A stretch of DNA of 64,000 nt from Luteimicrobium sp042670205 (GCF_042670205.1 NZ_JBHUWD010000001.1:1-64000), one strand, 5' to 3'. Counted from the stretch's first letter, positions 31,768-40,176 are shown. Program-made: numbers and translations. The notes: generated from the sequence alone by a model not told the origin.

Positions 31768-33014
31768 CCGGCCAGCTCCCGGACCACAGCGGCGAGCGCC
31801 TCGACGCCCGCCTCGCAGTCGGCGGCGTCGGCGTGCTCGGACGGCGCGTGGGAGACGCCGGTCGGGTTGCGGACGAACAGCATCGCGGTGGGGAGGCGCG
31901 CGGCCAGGATCCCAGCGTCGTGGCCGGCGCCCGTCGGCAGGACGGGCGCGTCGAGGAGCCCGGCGAGCCGGTCCCGGAGCGGGACGTCGAACGTCACGGC
32001 ACCCGTGACGGACTCGGCCGACGCGTCGACGGTCGTGCCGTCGTCGGCCGCCGCGGACCGGGCCGACGCCACGATCCCCTCGACGAGCCGCTCGAGCTCG
32101 CCCTCGTCCGCGGCGCGGGCGTCGAGCCAGGCCGTGACGCGCGACGGGATCGCGTTCGTCCCGTTGGGCGCGACCGCGAGGCGGCCGAAGGTCGCGCGCG
32201 CGTCGCCCGCGAGGCGTCGGGCCGCGAGCGCCGTCGCCGCGTACGTGAGCATGGGGTCCAAGCGGTCGCCCATGGGGGTCGCGCCGGCGTGGTTGGCCTC
32301 GCCGCAGAAGTCGAGGCGCCAGCGGCCGTGCGGCCAGATCGCGGTCGCGACGCCGACGGCCGCGTCGTCGTGGACGAGCCCGCGGCCCTGCTCGACGTGC
32401 AGCTCGACGAACTGCCCGACGCCGGCCAGCCAGTCGGCGGGTCCGGCGGCGCGGGGGTCGCGGCCCTGGGCGCGCATGGCGTCGGCGAGGGTGGTGCCGT
32501 CGTCGTCGCGGAGGGCGAGGGCCCGCTCGGGCGTGGTCGCGCCGCTGGCGAGGCGCGACCCGAGGCAGGCGACGCCGAATCGCGCACCCTCCTCGTCGGC
32601 GAAGCTCCCGATGACCACCGGCCGGGCGGGCTCGAACCCGGCGGCCCGGAGCCGGTCGACCGCCGCGAACGACGACGCGACGCCGAGCGGACCGTCGAAC
32701 GCGCCGCCGTCGGGCACGGAGTCGAGGTGCGAGCCGATGAGGAGCGCGTCGTCGCCGGGGCTGCCCGACCAGCGACCCCAGACGGCGAGCCGGTTCCCGT
32801 TGCCGTCCTCGACGACCTCGAGCCCGCGCGCGGCGGCCTGGCCGTCGAACCAGTCGCGGAGCGTGAGGTCCTCGGTGGTCCACGCGAACCGCCGGTACCC
32901 GCCGGAGCGGGCGCGGCCGACGTCGGCGATGCCGTCGAGCAACGCCGTGGCGGTCGCCGGGGCCGGGCGGATCGCGGGTTCCGGGCGGGTCGCGGGTTCC
33001 GGGCGGGTCGCCAC
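31764..33014 (-). CDS. M20-family amidohydrolase (AllC/carbamoylase-like) in the hut operon
   Basis: 416 residues, dizinc M20 hydrolase of the allantoate amidohydrolase/N-carbamoyl-amino-acid hydrolase type. Zinc ligands: GSHLDSVPDGGAFDGPLG (His, Asp; about residues 93-110), FADEEGARFG (Glu pair), HVEQGRGL (His) and SHAPSEHAD (His near the C-terminus). No hutG gene is visible, so it may remove the formyl group from N-formylglutamate, the product of HutF. That is inference from the operon. The N-terminus has a short repeat (ATRPEPATRPEPAIRP), and an internal start is possible. The GTG is 4 nt after hutU; its stop overlaps hutF. Confidence 0.85.
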   Translation of the reverse strand: MATRPEPATRPEPAIRPAPATATALLDGIADVGRARSGGYRRFAWTTEDLTLRDWFDGQAAARGLEVVEDGNGNRLAVWGRWSGSPGDDALLIGSHLDSVPDGGAFDGPLGVASSFAAVDRLRAAGFEPARPVVIGSFADEEGARFGVACLGSRLASGATTPERALALRDDDGTTLADAMRAQGRDPRAAGPADWLAGVGQFVELHVEQGRGLVHDDAAVGVATAIWPHGRWRLDFCGEANHAGATPMGDRLDPMLTYAATALAARRLAGDARATFGRLAVAPNGTNAIPSRVTAWLDARAADEGELERLVEGIVASARSAAADDGTTVDASAESVTGAVTFDVPLRDRLAGLLDAPVLPTGAGHDAGILAARLPTAMLFVRNPTGVSHAPSEHADAADCEAGVEALAAVVRELAG

Positions 33015-33018
33015 GGGC

Positions 33019-34671
33019 TCAGCCCTCCGTCATCGGGACGCGGAGCCCGCGCTCGCGCGCGACCTCCACCGCCCGCTCGTACCCGGCGTCGACGTGACGC
33101 ATCACCCCGGTGCCGGGGTCGTTGACGAGCACGCGCGCGATCTTCTCGGCCGCGAGGTCGGTGCCGTCGGCGACGATCACCTGGCCGGCGTGGATGGACC
33201 GCCCGATCCCGACGCCGCCGCCGTGGTGGATCGACACCCAGGTCGCGCCCGACGCGGTGTTGAGGAGCGCGTTGAGGAGCGGCCAGTCGGCGATCGCGTC
33301 GGAGCCGTCGGCCATGGCCTCGGTCTCGCGGTACGGGGAGGCGACGGAGCCGGAGTCGAGGTGGTCGCGGCCGATCACGACGGGCGCGGACAGCTCGCCC
33401 GACGCCACCATCTCGTTGAACCGCAGCCCAGCGAGGTGCCGCTCCTGGTAGCCGAGCCAGCAGATCCGGGCCGGCAGGCCCTCGAAGTGGACCTTCTCCC
33501 CGGCCTGCGTGATCCAGCGGCACAGGTGCTCGTCGTCCGGGAAGAGGTCGAGGATCGCGCGGTCCGTCGCGGCGATGTCCGCGGGGTCGCCCGAGAGCGC
33601 GGCCCACCGGAACGGGCCCTTGCCCTCGCAGAACAGCGGCCGGATGTACGCGGGGACGAACCCGGGGAACGCGAACGCCCGGTCGTACCCGCCGAGCCGC
33701 GCCTCCTCCCGGATCGAGTTGCCGTAGTCGAAGACCTCGGCACCCGCGTCCTGGAACCCGACCATCGCGGCGACGTGCCGGGCCATCGACGCCCGCGCGC
33801 GCTCGGTGAAGGCCTCGGGGTCGCGCGAGGCCTCGTCCTTCCACTCCTCGACCTTGGTGCCCACGGGCAGGTAGGCGAGGGGGTCGTGGGCGCTGGTCTG
33901 GTCCGTGACGACGTCGATCGGGAGCCCGTCCGCGAGCGCCCGCGGGAAGACCTCGGCCGCGTTCCCGACGAGCCCGACCGACAGCGCACGTCCCTCCGCC
34001 TTGGCCCGGAGCACCTGGGCGACGGCGTCGTCGTAGGAGTCCGTGGCGCCGTCGAGGTAGCCGTGCTCGACGCGGCGGCGCAGGCGGGCCTCGTCGACGT
34101 CGACGATCAGCACGACGCCGCCGTTCATGGTGACCGCGAGCGGCTGCGCGCCGCCCATGCCGCCGCACCCGGCGGTGAGGGTCAGCGTCCCGGCGAGGCT
34201 GCCGCCGAACCGCTTGCGCGCGACGGCGCCGAACGTCTCGTAGGTGCCCTGGAGGATTCCCTGGGTGCCGATGTAGATCCACGACCCGGCCGTCATCTGC
34301 CCGTACATCGTGAGGCCCTCGGCCTCGAGTCGGCGGAACTCGGGCCAGGTCGCCCAGTCGCCCACGAGGTTCGAGTTCGCGATGAGGACGCGCGGCGCCC
34401 AGGCGTGCGTCCGGAAGACGCCGACCGGCTTGCCGGACTGCACCAGGAGGGTCTCGTCGTCGTCGAGGGTGCGCAGGGTGCGGACGATCGCGTCGAACGC
34501 CTCCCAGCTGCGCGCGGCGCGGCCGGTCCCGCCGTAGACGACGAGGTCCTCGGGGCGCTCCGCGACCTCGGGGTCGAGGTTGTTCATGAGCATGCGGAGC
34601 GGCGCCTCGGTCTGCCAGGACTTGGCGGACAGCGTGGTGCCGCGCGGGGCGCGGACGGGCGGGTGCGTCAT
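33019..34671 (-). CDS. hutU: Urocanate hydratase
   Basis: 550 residues, full length. NAD-binding and active-site signatures are seen: YGQMTAGSWIYIGTQGILQG (about residues 116-135), TAGCGGMGGAQPLA (glycine-rich NAD site), VTDQTSAHDPL and PLFCEGKGPFRW with the conserved Cys near residue 390. It adds water to urocanate to give imidazolone propionate. The ATG overlaps the hutH stop as ATGA, and the stop is 4 nt before the M20 gene. Second step of the pathway. Confidence 0.97.
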   Translation of the reverse strand: MTHPPVRAPRGTTLSAKSWQTEAPLRMLMNNLDPEVAERPEDLVVYGGTGRAARSWEAFDAIVRTLRTLDDDETLLVQSGKPVGVFRTHAWAPRVLIANSNLVGDWATWPEFRRLEAEGLTMYGQMTAGSWIYIGTQGILQGTYETFGAVARKRFGGSLAGTLTLTAGCGGMGGAQPLAVTMNGGVVLIVDVDEARLRRRVEHGYLDGATDSYDDAVAQVLRAKAEGRALSVGLVGNAAEVFPRALADGLPIDVVTDQTSAHDPLAYLPVGTKVEEWKDEASRDPEAFTERARASMARHVAAMVGFQDAGAEVFDYGNSIREEARLGGYDRAFAFPGFVPAYIRPLFCEGKGPFRWAALSGDPADIAATDRAILDLFPDDEHLCRWITQAGEKVHFEGLPARICWLGYQERHLAGLRFNEMVASGELSAPVVIGRDHLDSGSVASPYRETEAMADGSDAIADWPLLNALLNTASGATWVSIHHGGGVGIGRSIHAGQVIVADGTDLAAEKIARVLVNDPGTGVMRHVDAGYERAVEVARERGLRVPMTEG

Positions 34672-36278
34672 GAGGTGTGCTCCGTTCCGGTCGGGTTTCC
34701 CGTGGGTGCTGGTCCGGTGGGTGCTGCGGCCGCCGTCGGGAGGCCGGCGGCCGCGAATGCGGCGGCGACGAGCTCGCCCGAGCGGACGAGATCGGTCGTG
34801 GCGTCGATCTCGGGGGCGAGGAAGCGGTCGGGACCGGGTCCGAGGGCCACCTGGCGTAGCCGCGCGATCGCGGCGCCCGTCGCGCGGCCGGGCCGCAGCG
34901 GGGATCGCAGCTCGATCCCGCGGGCGGCGGTGAGGATCTCGATCGCGAGGACCCGGGTGAGCCCGTCGACGGCGCGGCGCAGCTTGCGCGCCGCGGACCA
35001 CCCCATCGAAACGTGGTCCTCCTGGAGCGCGCTCGACGGGATCGAGTCGACGCTCGCGGGGACGGCGAGGCGCTTGAGCTCGGACACGATCGCGGCCTGC
35101 GTGTACTGGGCGATCATGAGGCCGGAGTCGACGCCGGGGTCGTCGGCGAGGAAGGGCGGCAGCCCGCGGTTGCGCGCGACGTCGAGGAAACGGTCGGTCC
35201 GGCGCTCGCTCATGCTGGCGACGTCGGCGACGGGGATCGCGAGGAAGTCCAGCACATAGGCGAGCGGGGCGCCGTGGAAGTTGCCGTGCGACTCGACGCG
35301 GCCGTCGGGGAGGACGGACGGGTTGTCGATGGCGGCTTCGAGCTCGCGGCCGGCGACCGAGCGCGCGTGCGCGATGGTGTCGCGGAGGCCGCCCGCGACC
35401 TGCGGGGAGCACCGGAGCGAGTAGGCGTCCTGCACGACGCCGTCGCCGTGGCGGTGGCTCGCGACAATCGGCGACCCGGCGAGCAGTGCGCGCAGGTGGG
35501 CGGCCGAGACTGATTGGCCGGCCTGGGGCCGCAGCGCCTGGAGGTCGGCGGCGAAGACGCGGTCCGTGCCGAGCTGGCCCTCCACGGAAAGGGCCGCGGC
35601 GAGGTCGGCGGTGTCGGCGAGCCGGTCGAGGTCGTGCAGCGCGAGGAGGAGCATCCCGAGCATGCCGTCGGTCCCGTTGATGAGGGCCAGGCCCTCCTTC
35701 TCGGCGAGCTCGACGGGCACCAGGCCGTGGTCGGCGAGAGCCTCCGCCGCGGGGCGGAGGACGCCGTCGTCGACGACGTCCCCCTCCCCCATCAGCGCGA
35801 GCGCGCAGTGCGCGAGGGGCGCGAGGTCGCCCGAGCAGCCCAGGCTGCCGTGCTCGTGGACGACGGGCACGAGGCCGCTGCTGAGCAGGGCGGCGTACGC
35901 GTCGGCAGTCTCGAGCCGGACGCCGGTGCGGCCGGTCGCGAGCGTCGAGAGCCGGAGGAGCATGAGCGCGCGGACGACCTCGTCCTCGACGCGCGGCCCC
36001 GTACCAGCCGCGTGCGAGCGGATGAGGCTGCGCTGCAGCCGGGCGCGGTCGGCGGGCGCGATGTGCCGGGTTGCGAGGGCGCCGAACCCGGTCGAGACGC
36101 CGTAGACGGGCTCGTCGCTCGCCGCCAGGCGGTCGACGACGGCGCGTGAGGCCGCGACCGCCTCACGGGCGTCGGGGGCGAGGGCGACGGGGACGCCCTC
36201 ACGGGCGACGGCGACCACGTCGGCGGGATCGAGAGGGCCCGTGCCGACGAGCACGGTCCGGGTAGCAACGGTTTCCAC
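34668..36278 (-). CDS. hutH: Histidine ammonia-lyase
   Basis: 536 residues. The self-forming MIO cofactor triad is Cys148-Ser149-Gly150 in GSLGCSGDLAPLAH; most histidine ammonia-lyases have Ala-Ser-Gly, but Cys-Ser-Gly is known in actinobacterial forms to my recollection. YGVSTGFG (about residues 59-66) and QDAYSLRCSPQV are further family motifs. It deaminates histidine to urocanate, first step of the pathway. It is the first gene of the operon. The GTG start lies within a GTTTCCA-N8-TGGAAAC inverted repeat and has no good Shine-Dalgarno sequence, so the message may be leaderless or a later start used. Confidence 0.95.
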   Translation of the reverse strand: METVATRTVLVGTGPLDPADVVAVAREGVPVALAPDAREAVAASRAVVDRLAASDEPVYGVSTGFGALATRHIAPADRARLQRSLIRSHAAGTGPRVEDEVVRALMLLRLSTLATGRTGVRLETADAYAALLSSGLVPVVHEHGSLGCSGDLAPLAHCALALMGEGDVVDDGVLRPAAEALADHGLVPVELAEKEGLALINGTDGMLGMLLLALHDLDRLADTADLAAALSVEGQLGTDRVFAADLQALRPQAGQSVSAAHLRALLAGSPIVASHRHGDGVVQDAYSLRCSPQVAGGLRDTIAHARSVAGRELEAAIDNPSVLPDGRVESHGNFHGAPLAYVLDFLAIPVADVASMSERRTDRFLDVARNRGLPPFLADDPGVDSGLMIAQYTQAAIVSELKRLAVPASVDSIPSSALQEDHVSMGWSAARKLRRAVDGLTRVLAIEILTAARGIELRSPLRPGRATGAAIARLRQVALGPGPDRFLAPEIDATTDLVRSGELVAAAFAAAGLPTAAAAPTGPAPTGNPTGTEHTS

Positions 36279-36292
36279 AGCACCATGGAAAC
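36271..36292. promoter_or_regulatory. Inverted repeat GTTTCCA-N8-TGGAAAC at the hutH start
   Basis: Perfect 7-bp arms (36271-36277 and 36286-36292) overlapping the hutH start codon. IclR-type regulators often bind such short palindromes at the promoter; an IclR gene lies at 39116. Candidate operator only. Confidence 0.5.
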
Positions 36293-36333
36293 GCGCGGAA
36301 GCGTGCGGATCCCAGGCATCGGAGAGTGATCAA

Positions 36334-36349
36334 GTCTCGGATCCGAGAC
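36334..36349. promoter_or_regulatory. 16-bp palindrome upstream of hutH
   Basis: GTCTCGGATCCGAGAC is a perfect palindrome 56 bp upstream of the hutH start. It is a second candidate operator for the hut operon. Confidence 0.5.
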
Positions 36350-36483
36350 AACAGAGCAGCGCGCAGAGGTCCAAGAGCTCATAGCCCGCTCGCCGCACGT
36401 CCCAGTGCGGGTCGTTCGCGGCATGGGGGACTGTCGGCACCGCGGACGGCATATCGAGATGACCGCGGGGCCGGCCCGAGGCC

Positions 36484-36873
36484 TCAGCGTCGCGCCGCGC
36501 GTACCTGGGCCGCGAGGTCCACCATGTCCTCTTCGGTCAGCAGAAATGGCGCGACGCAGTACTCGAAGTAGTCGCGCTGCTCGCGTGGGGTCCACTCGTC
36601 CCAACGCGCCGAGGCTGCTACCCGCCGGACCACGACCCGACGCTCGGCAGTGCGGCCGGACCACTCTCGCCACCTCCGCCACCCGGCAGCTCGGCGCACG
36701 TCCCCCGCCCGGTCACAGTCGTCGATCAGCGCAGCGAGCACCTTAGATGACGCCTGCGCGAGGAACGGGCTGCCGAAGTACGGTCCTGGCACGTCGTCGT
36801 TCTCGTCGAACTTCAACCGGACAAGTGAGGCAAGCGTCGCTTCACACTCCTGAATGCTGAGCTCAATACCCAT
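36484..36873 (-). CDS. Hypothetical protein next to Imm26
   Basis: 129 residues, cytosolic, helical by eye, rich in Arg/Trp (AAGWRRWREWSGRTAERRVVV) with an acidic N-terminal part (KFDENDDVPGPYFG). Not recognised. The ATG at 36873 follows GAAGGTG and overlaps the end of the Imm26-like gene by 11 nt, so the two are translationally coupled. A second immunity factor or an accessory of the same toxin system is plausible. GC content is lower than in flanking genes. Confidence 0.7.
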   Translation of the reverse strand: MGIELSIQECEATLASLVRLKFDENDDVPGPYFGSPFLAQASSKVLAALIDDCDRAGDVRRAAGWRRWREWSGRTAERRVVVRRVAASARWDEWTPREQRDYFEYCVAPFLLTEEDMVDLAAQVRAARR

Positions 36874-37366
36874 AGTCACCTTCACACCCAGATGGTTTGC
36901 TGCCAGCACACGCAGCCGCGGTGAGCACCTTCTCCACGAAGCCGGCACCCATGAGGCCCTCCTTTGGACCCTGCTCGACCGCGCCAGAAGGAATCTCCTC
37001 TACCCGGACCAGCCTGTTCGGGTCGTCGTCGTCATAGGTGACCTTGAGCGATCGCCCGGTCAGCTCCTCATAGCGAACGAATGCTGGCATCGGCAAGGCA
37101 TCCCGGTCCCAGTCCCGATCTCGTCCGAGTAGGCGCCACCTACCCTGCTTCAAGCCCAGGTGACCGAACTTCCCCACCAAGACAGCGTCATCCGGCGCAA
37201 GCCCCTGCGCTTCAGTAAGGGATGGGAGCTCGTCGCGCCACGGACCGAAGAAGTACCCGAACAGGACGCCGTCTCTGTTCGCTCGAGCCACCAGGCCTAG
37301 CGCGAAGCCGCCATCACGTAGCGGAACCGCGAACCAGTGACCCTCTCGATAGTTGACTCTCGCCAT
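36863..37366 (-). CDS. Imm26-family immunity protein
   Basis: 167 residues. The N-terminal NYREGHWFAVPLRDGGFALG (residues 5-24) followed by GLVARANRDGVLFGYFFGPW is the pattern of Imm26, an immunity family of polymorphic toxin systems. A basic/acidic C-terminal half (KVTYDDDDPNRLVRVEEIP) follows. By family it should bind and neutralise a secreted toxin from kin cells; no toxin gene is visible in the window. The ATG at 37366 is chosen because homology starts there. Codon use is less GC-biased than in neighbours, in line with transfer. Confidence 0.8.
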   Translation of the reverse strand: MARVNYREGHWFAVPLRDGGFALGLVARANRDGVLFGYFFGPWRDELPSLTEAQGLAPDDAVLVGKFGHLGLKQGRWRLLGRDRDWDRDALPMPAFVRYEELTGRSLKVTYDDDDPNRLVRVEEIPSGAVEQGPKEGLMGAGFVEKVLTAAACAGSKPSGCEGDYGY

Positions 37367-37635
37367 CTCGACCCAATCCAATCCATTGGAGGAAGTCCGA
37401 AGGGGACTGCATATACAAGTCTCGGCACGCGCTGAAGGGCCCAGCGCAAGAGATTCTTGCAGCCGTCCTTGGTGCCCTGGGCGGCGACAGGTCCGCCGCA
37501 CGGTTGTGGTCCGGCACCTTGCGGTGGCAACCAGCTAATCGGAACCGAGTTGCACACCCTCCACCACGCCCGCTGAAGCGAAAAGCCCGGCGGACACGCC
37601 ATGCACGGTCGCGCCAAGATCGTCACGCGTCGCCG
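37367..37635. other. Gap with possible remnant coding sequence
   Basis: 269 bp with no supported gene. On the minus strand, short open frames run into the Imm26-like gene (for example PQPCGGPVAAQGTKDGCKN), which could be the worn tail of a larger polymorphic toxin or linker. Weak; composition is lower in GC than the surroundings. Confidence 0.3.
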
Positions 37636-37920
37636 TCAGACCGCAGACTCAAGCCCATCTAGGACCGACTCGAGCCGCTGGCCGATTAGCTGAATGCCTT
37701 CGACCACAACCCGGGCTGGCTCCATGAACTCGAGCACGACGGCTGAGCCGTCCTCGGCATAGGTAACTGTGACACCCGCTTCTACAAACTGGTCCGACTC
37801 GCCACTCAGAGGCGCGCGACGGAAGGATCGCCAAGTGCCCAATGCCCGCCGCACCTCGGCCCTGTCAGCGCCGACGCCGACGATATCAGTCGCAGCATTG
37901 CTGACGATGACGAAATCCAT
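37636..37920 (-). CDS. Short immunity-like protein, probably truncated
   Basis: 94 residues. ADRAEVRRALGTWRSFRR then DQFVEAGVTVTYAEDGSAVVLEFMEPARVV (in parts: VTVTYAEDGSAVVLEF) resembles the first half of roughly 150-180-residue actinobacterial immunity-type proteins that read, from memory, EVRxxLGxPxSFR...GVxVxYDxDGR.xxIE. The C-terminal half of that family is missing. The ATG follows GAGAGAGC. It lies in the lower-GC island with Imm26. Function not established. Confidence 0.6.
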   Translation of the reverse strand: MDFVIVSNAATDIVGVGADRAEVRRALGTWRSFRRAPLSGESDQFVEAGVTVTYAEDGSAVVLEFMEPARVVVEGIQLIGQRLESVLDGLESAV

Positions 37921-38044
37921 GCTCTCTCACGATCCGCCCATGGGACCAAAGACGCACAATCGCGGGCCGACGGGCAAGTCAACTCAGCATGAGACCGATC
38001 CCAAGACACCGAAGGGCGAGGCGATCGCCACGGTCACGACGCCC

Positions 38045-38833
38045 TTACGGCGCGCCAGTGTCCTGCTCGCCGTCCAGGAAGCTGCCTGTTGCGACGAGCT
38101 TGTTGCCCTCGAAGAGTTTCACCGATGTGGCGCCGATAAAGGTGGCCCCCGTGTGTTCGGGAGACAGGAGCCTGATCCGGACCTCGACCTCCTCACCAAG
38201 AGGAAGGACATCGAGACCGGCGCTGCTCTCGATCACACAGGAGGACTGGAACTGTCCGAGCGCGATCTGGGACCGCACCCCGGAGACCGGCGCGGACAGC
38301 CGACCCCCTTCCTCGGTCGTACGGTATCTGATCCGAGCAGGGCGCACCTCGGTAAAGTCAGAACGCACGCTCGATCCCTCTGAGGCCGGCGTGGACCGGG
38401 TCACTCTGCATTCCGGGCTGCGTGGAGTCGACGCCGTTCCTGTTCGCGGGTCAGAGCGCACGTCCGCCTGCGCTGGCCGCGGACTGATCGCATCCGCAGG
38501 GCAGCCTTCGCGTGCGGGCGCCTCTCCCTCATCGGACAGTCGCAACCAGAAGCCCGCGCCCATGGGCTTCCAATTGAACCGGTCGAGTTCCTTCAACGAG
38601 CGTTCGAGCCAGCGCGTGGCTGAACCCGTCCAGTCCTCAAACCCGCTCTCTCCCAGGTCACCTGGGACCAACAGCCCTTCGCGATACACGTGATCCAACA
38701 GGCGTCGGACTGCTGCACGCCCCGCAGCAGAGAGATCACCATGAGCGCCTTCCCAAGTCACCTCGTCCAGCGAGATCCAGTCATCGAGACCCGCCCAAAG
38801 AAGGGCGCGGATCGCCGCGTCGTCACTTCCCAA
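38045..38833 (-). CDS. Composite ORF: immunity-like N-terminus and EF-Tu-like C-terminal domain
   Basis: 262 codons open. Residues 1-115 (ALLWAGLDDWISLDEV, then FWLRLSDEGE) look like a small actinobacterial immunity-type domain. Residues about 116-155 are low-complexity (Ser/Pro/Arg) and look non-native. Residues about 160-262 (RIRYRTTEEGGRLSAPVSGV, then LPLGEEVEVRIRLLSPEH and VKLFEGNKLVATG) match the EF-Tu C-terminal-like domain found in stand-alone small proteins. A GTG at 38368 with a GAGGG Shine-Dalgarno sequence 7 nt before it could start that domain alone (107 residues). The upstream start is TTG. So either a recent fusion by loss of a stop or two genes sharing a frame. Confidence 0.6.
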   Translation of the reverse strand: MGSDDAAIRALLWAGLDDWISLDEVTWEGAHGDLSAAGRAAVRRLLDHVYREGLLVPGDLGESGFEDWTGSATRWLERSLKELDRFNWKPMGAGFWLRLSDEGEAPAREGCPADAISPRPAQADVRSDPRTGTASTPRSPECRVTRSTPASEGSSVRSDFTEVRPARIRYRTTEEGGRLSAPVSGVRSQIALGQFQSSCVIESSAGLDVLPLGEEVEVRIRLLSPEHTGATFIGATSVKLFEGNKLVATGSFLDGEQDTGAP

Positions 38834-39115
38834 GATGCAAGCACTCTCCTAGCGAACGCACATTTATTGGCACACGTACGCACCACCACCCCCATAAGGC
38901 GTGGCCCAGGGCGTTCGCACGAGAGCCGGCAGATCAGGATGGTCACACCAATTATCTGCCCAGATATTTCGCTGACAAGAGCAGCTTTCTGGCACTCTCA
39001 GATTAAACGTCAGATCAGGTCACAGCTGTGTTGTTTGGGGCCTACCGTCTGTGTGGGCATCAAAGGTCAGCACCCGTGGCTCCCCACGCGCGACTATGGA
39101 GAGGTGCCCCGTCCT
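38834..39115. other. Low-GC intergenic region upstream of IclR gene
   Basis: 282 bp of clearly lower GC than the rest, with ATTTATTGG and TATTTCG stretches. It holds a direct repeat CAGATCAGG (38930-38938 and 39011-39019), the second followed by TCACA, and a small dyad ATCTGCCCAGAT. These could be IclR operators or the scar of the island edge. No gene is supported. Confidence 0.45.
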
Positions 39116-39847
39116 GTGCCTGCCGCGACCGCGACGCTCCGCGTCCTGCGGTACCTGTCGACGCGCCCGTCGCCGGTCCCGGCCGCCGCGATCGCATCCC
39201 ACCTCGACCTCCCCCGCTCGACGACCTACCACCTGCTCACGGCCATGGCCGCGGAGTCGTTCGTCGTGCACTACCCGGAGGACCGGACGTGGGGCGTCGG
39301 GCTCGCGGCGTGGGAGGTCGGGCAGGGCTACAGCCGTCAGGAGGGACTCGCCCGCCTGGCGCGGCTGCCGCTCGCCCGGCTCGTCGACGAGGTCGGGCAC
39401 TCGTCGCACCTCGCCGTGCTGCACGGGTCGGACGTCGTCTACATCCTCGAGGAGCGCGCACCCGGACGACCGCCGCTCGTCACGGACGTGGGGGTGCGGC
39501 TGCCGGCGCACCTCACGGCGTCGGGGCGCGCCGTCCTCGCGGCCCTGCCCGCGTCCCAGGTGCGCGCGCTCTACCCCGACCGCTCGGCGTTCACGGACCG
39601 CACCGGCCTCGGCCCGACGACGCCGGCCCAGCTCCGCGCCGTCCTCGTCGACACCCGGCGCCGCGGGTACGCCGTGGAGGACGGCGAGGTCACGCTCGGC
39701 TTCCGGTCCGTCGCCGTCGTGGTCGACTCGCCCGACGTGCGGGCCGCCGTCGCCGTGACCTGGGAGGGCCGGCAGGAGGTCGACACCGAGCGGATCGTCG
39801 GCGCGCTGCAGCGCACGGCGGAGAAGGTCGCCGACCGGCTCCGTTGA
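39116..39847 (+). CDS. IclR-family transcriptional regulator
   Basis: 243 residues. The N-terminal winged helix is LRVLRYLSTRPSPVPAAAIA then HLDLPRSTTYHLLTAM (about residues 7-45); the C-terminal GAF-like ligand domain (from about 75) has SSHLAVLHGSDVVYI, RLPAHLTASGRAVLA and GYAVEDGEVTLGFRSVAV. IclR proteins control catabolic operons; the nearest is the hut operon 2.8 kb away, now separated by the immunity island, so it may be the hut regulator. GTG 39116 has GGAGAGG 11 nt before it; GTG 39104 is an alternative. Confidence 0.88.
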   Translation: MPAATATLRVLRYLSTRPSPVPAAAIASHLDLPRSTTYHLLTAMAAESFVVHYPEDRTWGVGLAAWEVGQGYSRQEGLARLARLPLARLVDEVGHSSHLAVLHGSDVVYILEERAPGRPPLVTDVGVRLPAHLTASGRAVLAALPASQVRALYPDRSAFTDRTGLGPTTPAQLRAVLVDTRRRGYAVEDGEVTLGFRSVAVVVDSPDVRAAVAVTWEGRQEVDTERIVGALQRTAEKVADRLR

Positions 39848-39861
39848 CCCCGGCGTCTCGC

Positions 39862-40176
39862 TCAACCGTCGAGCGTCGCCCGATCCCACGCCTTGGCCAG
39901 GGCAGGAAGAACCTCGGACAGCCACACGAGCTCGTACGAGATTCGGTCAGGCTCGCGCTCCTGAAGGTCGTCGAGAGAGAACGACACCTGGCCGATCGTC
40001 AGCTCCGGCGGGTCCTCAAGGACCTCGTTCCGGGCGTCGTGCGGAACGCTCCAGAAGTAGTCGAACTCCGTGACTTCGACCTCGTCACCGACCTCGGCTC
40101 GCAACGCGGCGAGCAGGTGGTTCGTAACCGCTTCAAGCTGCTTCAGGTCGACGACGACGCCCCGCGTGGACGGCAT
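39862..40176 (-). CDS. Hypothetical small acidic protein
   Basis: 104 residues, acidic. DLKQLEAVTNHLLAALRAEV forms an N-terminal helix; EFDYFWSVPHDARNEVLEDP and LTIGQVSFSLDDLQ follow as strands. The pattern is like small immunity-type or toxin-partner proteins of actinobacteria, but I cannot name a family. The ATG is preceded by AGGAGGGAAG. It ends 14 nt from the convergent IclR stop. Being just outside the low-GC island, it may belong to the same acquired set. Confidence 0.65.
   Translation of the reverse strand: MPSTRGVVVDLKQLEAVTNHLLAALRAEVGDEVEVTEFDYFWSVPHDARNEVLEDPPELTIGQVSFSLDDLQEREPDRISYELVWLSEVLPALAKAWDRATLDG

Noticed and set aside
36863..37501. Longer form of the Imm26-like protein with an extra 45 N-terminal residues
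   Set aside because: The extension lacks family similarity and has no better start; the ATG at 37366 fits the family start.
38690..39115. N-terminal extension of the IclR ORF into the low-GC region
   Set aside because: The added 140 residues have no family match and cross the start of the opposite-strand gene; GTG 39116 gives the normal IclR N-terminus.
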